This document shows positions 58,365-64,000 of a stretch of DNA of 64,000 nt, piece after piece. Both the position numbers and the translations under genes were made by a program. How positions within the stretch are numbered: position 1 is the first letter of the stretch; each line of letters opens with the position of its first letter. Origin of the DNA: Paratinospora sagittata (lineage: Eukaryota > Streptophyta > Magnoliopsida > Ranunculales > Menispermaceae); NCBI GenBank assembly GCA_035771175.1, contig CM069612.1:25154987-25218986 (forward strand), written 5' to 3'. Below the pieces are notes generated by a model. That model was not told where the DNA came from and ran no database searches. It saw only the letters and a program-made list of their open reading frames with translations.

Positions 58365-61229
58365 TATTTTCTTTTCTTTATTCCTTGTATTAATTTCTCT
58401 TTCTTTCATGATGTTGAACCTAATTGTTTTTAAGTTTATAGAATTAGTTATGGAGTAATTTTCTTTTCTAGGGTTTCAATTGGAACTTATATGAATCTTG
58501 GATTTCATGGATGATATTAGATTTTAATTAATTTATTTAGAGTTGTTTATTACTTGATCACTAATTAGATGATTTAATGAATCTTTATGATCTTAACGAA
58601 GGGATTTTAGATTTTGATTTGATTAAAATAACACATGATCAAAAGGGCGAAAGCTATTGAGTTCACATGAGATAGACATATACTAATGCGACATGTGTAA
58701 TCATTGAGAATATAATATTAATGATTCGTGTTTTTAAATTAAATTTCATAGAAATATAGAAATTTATTTAACCAAGGTATTTCTACTCGATCATCGAAAG
58801 AGACTTGTAGATAAATTAGATTCTTGATTAACAATTCCAAATTAATTAATTGATTGAAAAATAAGTAGATGAATTCAAGTGAAATATAAGGAAAAATTGT
58901 AATCCTAAGTTTAAGTAATTCATTGATTAAGTGGTTTAATTTTAATTGTTTTAGTTTTGCATTTGAGTTTAAGTTTCATATTTATTAATTTTACTCTTTG
59001 TTTAGAGAAGATCAAATTGAATTAATATTAATATCTAATAAAAATTTAAGGCAAATCTATGTGGGAATGATACTTTTAATCATCATTATATTACTTATCT
59101 ACGATATTGTGCACTTTGCAATTTTAAGCAACACAAATATATTAAGAAATTTATTGAAGAAATTTCATTTGGACAAGAATATCCATTAGACTCTCCAATA
59201 TTGTGAGATCACTGAAAAGTTAATAAAGATGATATTCACCTTCATTAAAATAATAAAGAGCTAGTTGGTTCTGGATGCAATAGACGCTCTTATATACAAA
59301 ATTAGAAATTATTTTATCTGTTAACATGCTTGTATGATATAGCTCTACACTAGATTAAAATAGTGCTAAGAATACATTATGTTATCTCCAAGAAAGCAAG
59401 CAATACAAGTTTATCTTATTCAAGAAAGATAAAGATAAAACTGGTTGAATATGCAAATGTTGAATATTTGTCAAACCCCACCATGCTCGATCCCAAGCAC
59501 AATATCATTTATAGTGATATTGTCATCTCATTTAATTAGATTATGTATGTCCTGAAGTGAGGAGTTGTTGTGGCCCTTTTAGGGGGCCTTGTTGTAATTC
59601 TATTGGGACTGTCTTTGTCTTTGAATCTATTGATTTTAAATAATGTATATGCATATGATCCAATGTAACAAGTATTATAGTTACATATTGACAAAAAAAA
59701 CTTTTATCATTTTCATTTTTATTTTAAATTAATATTACTTTTGCTCTTAATATATATATAAACATTGTAACTATTCTTTTTTTGACATTGTAACTTTGGA
59801 ATAAGATGCCGTGCAAGTTAAAAAAAAAAAAAAAAAAGCAGAATAGGGGATTAAAAGCATTGAATTGGCATTACAGATTTTTCAATCTCCTAGTGATGAT
59901 AATACATCAGTCTTTTTCTTTTAAGTGTTTCACTGCGTCATGTTGTCAATTATGTGGTTATAATTTGCAATTGTAGAATGAGACATAGCTTCTTAAAAAA
60001 CAGACAAAAGCATCATTTGATCTTTTACAGTATAAAACCCACCCAAACTGGTCCCTCTCTCTCTTCAATTGCTTCTTCTTTTTTACCACATTACTTTTCC
60101 TTTTGGTGGGGAGTTTAAGAATCAAACAAGAAATCATCACTTAAATACTTAATTCCCGGGTTTCCATAGTAAGACATGTGCATGTGGGATGCTTCCAATA
60201 AATATATATATATATATATAGTGCCCCAAATTATTGGCCCAATCCCTTCTTTTCCATAAAGCATGTCCACAACAATATTTACTTAGAAGCAAGTACAATT
60301 AACTTCAAGGATAATATTGGCAAAAAAACATGTCAACCTAACCTTGTTAGTTAGGCCAATGACCACTTGGTGTAGTCGTCAATAGCATTCCTATCCACAT
60401 TTGGGACAGCCAGATATTAAATTCTTGTATGTGAAAAAATATATAAGAATATAATTCAAAAGTAAAAAATCTGAAAAACGAATTTTTATCGTTTTCTGAA
60501 AACAATTTATTTTCTTAACAAAAAAGTGAAAAAATTATTTTCAGAATCTCTTGAACTAAATAAATTTTTGAATTTTTAAATACAGAAAACTATATCAAGA
60601 CCACAAACCTTTGCTCCTTATGAGTTAAAATATGTATTGGTAAATATCTTATTTTTGTGCTCCTTTCGCGGGCTCGTGTCCAAAAGATTTGCCATATATC
60701 TTATGAGAAATATACAATTAATATTAACAAAGAGAATTAAAATTAAAATCTTTAGCAAACTAAAGGTCTGAATTAGCTATTATATAGACACTCAACAATA
60801 CATATTAAGTTATCATTAATAAATTAAAATTAAGGCCCATCCAAATTTCGACTAAGGGAAACAATTAACACTGAAATTAAGGTCATCAAAGATCTCTCAT
60901 TTCCACCCATGAATTAATAAGGCCCACCCATTAAGGGCAGGTGAAATGGAAGTTCCTTGACTTTAGGGATTTTATCATGATGGAGGTGACTAGGCATTAC
61001 ATTACATATGAGTGTCGGTGGAATCTGAGCATGTTTTGCCTGGTCTTAGAATAAAGATCATGAATATTAGGACAAAACTGAAAGGAGAAGGAAACATCCT
61101 CTCCCTCACTCTTTTTCTTATCTAAACTTTATAATATATATTTATTATAATCCTATCCACAACAAAAACTTAAAGGGTCTCTCCTCCTCACCTCCAAATC
61201 TTCACATATAAAAGTTATTTACACGGGGT

Positions 61230-61261
<32 letters not shown>

Positions 61262-62022
61262 TCCACTTCACTTCGAAAGCGTGACAAGTTAAGTTGATGA
61301 TTCAGCATATATATCTATAGCTTCTTCTTCTTCCCATTTCTAGTGAATCCTATTCTTATCCATTTAACACTTAACCGCTGTTGCTTCTGCTCTGCCTCTC
61401 ATCCTATTATTATCATCACCTTCTTGTTGATGATGATCTGTGCCCGTGAACATTCGATTCCCACTTGGAAATTGGATTGTGGGTTTTGTGGCTTTTGGTT
61501 TCTTTTTTGCTTTTTCAAATCTTCTTTTTCCTAAAGAAATGGATATATATATTTCCCATGAAGTTTCCAACAATAATGGGAAGGAAAAAGGTAGTTGTAG
61601 AAGAACAGTTGGTGCCTAGTGGTGGTGCATTCATGAAGGGAGAGAAGTTGATTCCTTGTTGTTGGGTTGGGGCTCATGATCTGTTTGAGGTCCCATTTGA
61701 TTGGGACTGCTTAATTTGCTGGGGAAATAAAATTAAATTTTATTACCTATATTTATTTATAATTTAATTATGAATTATTGGCTACCAGCTTAATGCATTA
61801 GTTAACATTTATGTAATTATTGAGTCCTACCCAATGGAGCAATAAATCTCACATTGAGATCATATAATTTGAAAGTTCAACTTTTAAGGGTGAATTCTAT
61901 GTACGGATTAATTCATATTAATCATTCAATAGTCCCTAATATTAATGGAGGTAATTATTGTCTTTAAAAAGTGGAGCTAATTATTACTCACCATTAAGTA
62001 TTAGCCCCACAAAGACGTTTTA

Positions 62023-62079
<57 letters not shown>

Positions 62080-62234
62080 GAGCTCCTTCCAAATATGATT
62101 AGAAGACACTTGCCCCAAATTGAAAATATAAATTTAGCCAAAGTGACCAGAGATACCATAAATAATAACTTATACCTCATTTGATTTTTGACTTGAATAT
62201 GGTCATGGGACTTGACTCATTGGCATAGGTGTGA
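58365..62234. other. Intergenic, degenerate repeat sequence, no gene recognised
   Basis: AT-rich sequence, partly resembling retroelement leader sequence (58.4-59.0 kb). (TTTC)n lies at about 61231-61263 behind a TATA-like ACATATAAAAG (near 61205), so a transcript at 61.2-61.8 kb is possible. Its open frames (a hydrophobic 63-residue frame at 61343 and a downstream frame lacking a good ATG) match nothing I know. Confidence 0.45.
62027..62078. repeat. (TA)n followed by poly-T
   Basis: About 18 TA units then about 17 T. Confidence 0.9.
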
Positions 62235-62420
62235 AAAAAGAGCACCAACGAGTGGTTCACTTAGTAAAAACGGGCAGAGTCCCAAAGTCATTTTTATATA
62301 GAAGTTTCAGGGTTCGATTCTTAAATGCGCCTTCATTAAAAGAGAGTTATCATTCTGCTCCCCTCTCGAACGAAGATTAATCTCATACCAAAGGGTAAGT
62401 GAATACTCGTAAGAAACAAA
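62235..62420 (+). mobile_element. SINE-like sequence
   Basis: AGCACCAACGAGTGGTTCAC as a degenerate A-box region, CAGGGTTCGATTCTTAAATG as a B-box, then a body ending in an A-run at 62418-62430. The layout matches tRNA-derived SINEs. Confidence 0.4.
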
Positions 62421-63209
62421 AAAAAAAAAAGAAGAAAGAAGATCAAATAAATTTAATTTATTTTGGTAAATATGTATTTAAAGCCTGTGGAAGATGGAAG
62501 CTTCAGCTTTGCTACTAAGAGCAATATCTACCCCTAAGAAGACAATGAATATATTGATTCCATATGTTACTGGATTCAAAACTTACAGTAAGAAACTGTG
62601 TTTTTTTTTAGGAAATAGTTGAATGTTTTTTAAACTTTTTATTTTTATATTGTACCTCTAATTTTTAATTACAAACCAAAGGCAGATGCCATTGCCTACA
62701 GGGGAGAATTTGTAAAAAGACTGTCTCCCTATGTGATTTGATGTGACCCACCTTACACTTTTTCTTTTTCTTTTAGAAAGATACTCAGAACTACTTTTTT
62801 GATGTAAAAAAGAGTTATATAATGAGCATATTAGTTAGAGAATATGTGATCATCATCAATTTGTTCCTTAGACGATTAACATTGAAATGCCAAAATAATA
62901 ATTAATTTGGTTGCCTAGCTTGTGGCATAACCAGCAACTTGAACAAGTTGGATTATTTTGCACATATATATGAAATTGCATTATTACATTCAAAGTTAAA
63001 ACAAAACAAATAAATGAAAACAAAACAATTGGATAGATCATTTGTTTCTACAAAGTTATTATAACAGAAGATTATAAAAACCTACATAAACTAACAATAA
63101 CAAGCGCCCCTTTTTTTTTTGCCCTTAAAACAAAAAAAAAAAAAAAAAAATTCGATCCAATAAAATTGATCGAAATATTGACGTATAATAACATAAAATT
63201 TCAAATTAA
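62421..63209. other. Intergenic and probable 3' UTR of the right STP gene
   Basis: AT-rich with long A and T runs. The part adjoining 63210 is likely the 3' UTR of the minus-strand STP paralogue. Nothing else is seen. Confidence 0.5.
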
Positions 63210-64000
63210 TTAAACACCCACTTTAGCAGGCTTCTCCATCTGAACATCACCATCATCATCTCCATCAACAAATCTCTTCCAATACCAGTGGCTCTTCCAC
63301 ACCTTTGTCATCTCTTCAATTGGAATTCCCTTAGTTTCAGGCAAGAAGAAGAACACAAACAGTGTCATAATAGCAACAAAGCCAGCAAAGAAGAAGAACA
63401 GCCCAAACTTCATTCCACACAGCATCTTCAAGAAAACTTGAGCAATTACAAATGTGAAGAACATGTTTACGGCAACATTGACACTTTGTGCAGCTGATCG
63501 GATTTCAAGAGGGAAGATCTCACTGGGCACAAGCCATCCCAAAGGACCCCATGACCAAGCAAAAGCAGCAACATATACACAAATGCACAAAACCACCAGA
63601 ATTGCATAAGTGTTGCTAACGGTTGCCACACCCGTTGTCCCATATTTACCCCAAATTAGAGCCCCAACAGCCACCTGAGTTCAAAAAAACCAAGTCACAA
63701 ATTTTCAATTTAGTACTAAAATTAACAAAAACTACAAATATGCAATTAAGGGTACGTTTGGACTTAGATGGCCACCGGCGATCTCTCCTGCTCGAGTAGC
63801 AGGAGCCTAAGGGATTAATCAAGCAAAACCCAGATACCCTCAATTCAAATTTATTTTATCCTGTGAGAAATTTTTTTTCTCAATTCTCGAAAAAATCCTT
63901 ATTTTCTCAATTTTTTCAACTATCAAACACACCTCAACGGAATTGGCCTAATTTGGAAATTTCTGAACTTAATAAATTACCTGGAAAATGCACATTTGGA
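63210..64000 (-). CDS. STP-type monosaccharide/H+ symporter, 3' part (cut by window edge)
   Basis: The last exon is 63210-63674 (154 residues plus stop, the same length as in the 30229 gene). The end of the preceding exon is at 63981-64000 (IQMCIF then Q), joined across a 306-bp GT/AG intron. It holds [57 protein letters not shown] and [11 protein letters not shown], ending EKPAKVGV. Most residues match the 30229 gene; differences are conservative and the C-terminal tail differs most. The same orientation and exon boundary indicate a tandem duplication. The rest of the gene is outside the window. Confidence 0.93.
63745..63935. mobile_element. Possible small MITE in the STP paralogue's last intron
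   Basis: The left boundary GGGTACGTTTGGA and the reverse complement of the right boundary, AGGTGTGTTTGATA, look like the GGGTGTGTTTG ends of common plant MITEs. The interior has a palindromic CCTGCTCGAGTAGCAGG. No clean target repeat was found. The STP copy at 30.2 kb has a much shorter intron (95 bp) here. Confidence 0.35.

Noticed and set aside
61343..61767. Possible small secreted or membrane peptide gene
   Set aside because: The upstream TATA-like site and TTTC run are suggestive, but the longer frame lacks a good ATG and neither frame matches a known peptide family.
1..64000. CRISPR arrays, operons, canonical tRNA or rRNA genes
   Set aside because: None seen. The tandem repeats lack spacers of CRISPR type, and tRNA-like boxes occur only in SINE-like or fold-back contexts without a complete cloverleaf that I could confirm.

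Overview
The window is nuclear DNA from a dicot-type flowering plant. The evidence is AT-rich, intron-bearing genes with GT/AG junctions, plant-only families (an STP hexose transporter, a VAP4-type MSP protein, a DUF3774 wound-induced protein, a small LysM protein) and abundant plant retrotransposons, hAT MITEs and SINE-like pieces. The species cannot be named from the sequence. No CRISPR, operon, rRNA or canonical tRNA gene is visible.

Left third (1-16,870). A small plastid-protein-like gene (1784-4555, +, three exons) sits in a 2,087-bp tandem duplication whose first copy is cut by the left edge. It is followed by a seven-exon VAP4/MSP gene (6582-8743, +), a long intergenic stretch with a 68-bp minisatellite and an inverted repeat, the intronless DUF3774 gene (14923-15198, +), and a dense cluster of ACGT/G-box motifs (15.70-15.92 kb) with no gene attached.

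Middle (16,873-32,263). A decayed Ty1/copia element on the minus strand (16873-22162) has LTRs, PBS, PPT and a 5-bp target repeat, and its RNase H is split by a 493-bp fold-back insertion. Next come a two-exon DUF1223 gene (22689-24199, -), a two-exon LysM gene (27314-28016, +) with a broken paralogue fragment at 29716-29792, and a complete four-exon STP-type sugar transporter (30229-32263, -).

Right half (32.4-63.2 kb). This is nearly all repeats: a satellite-like array of about eight units of roughly 0.45-0.55 kb directly upstream of the STP gene; two nested hAT MITEs; solo LTRs nested in one another (38904-42752 containing 40970-42514); and a decayed plus-strand copia element (from 44064 to at least 57.76 kb). 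That copia hosts a solo LTR (48124-51105), a mosaic gypsy-type element (52085-57645, TSD CTTGA) whose two LTRs are inverted relative to each other, and probably an antisense coiled-coil gene (46907-47708). A small hairpin made from an LTR tail lies just beyond (58147-58360). A second STP paralogue (63210-64000, -) runs off the right edge, so the STP pair is probably a tandem duplication pushed apart by transposon insertions.

The strongest unusual signal is a recurring class of sequences with TGTNACACCC...GGGTGTNACA ends and 5-bp target repeats. Some are ordinary solo LTRs. Others are fully or partly palindromic fold-backs (17.6 kb, 58.1 kb, and the 52.1-54.2 kb LTR with 259-bp inverted arms). 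They look like LTR-terminal inverted duplications. The host genes do not form an obvious pathway.
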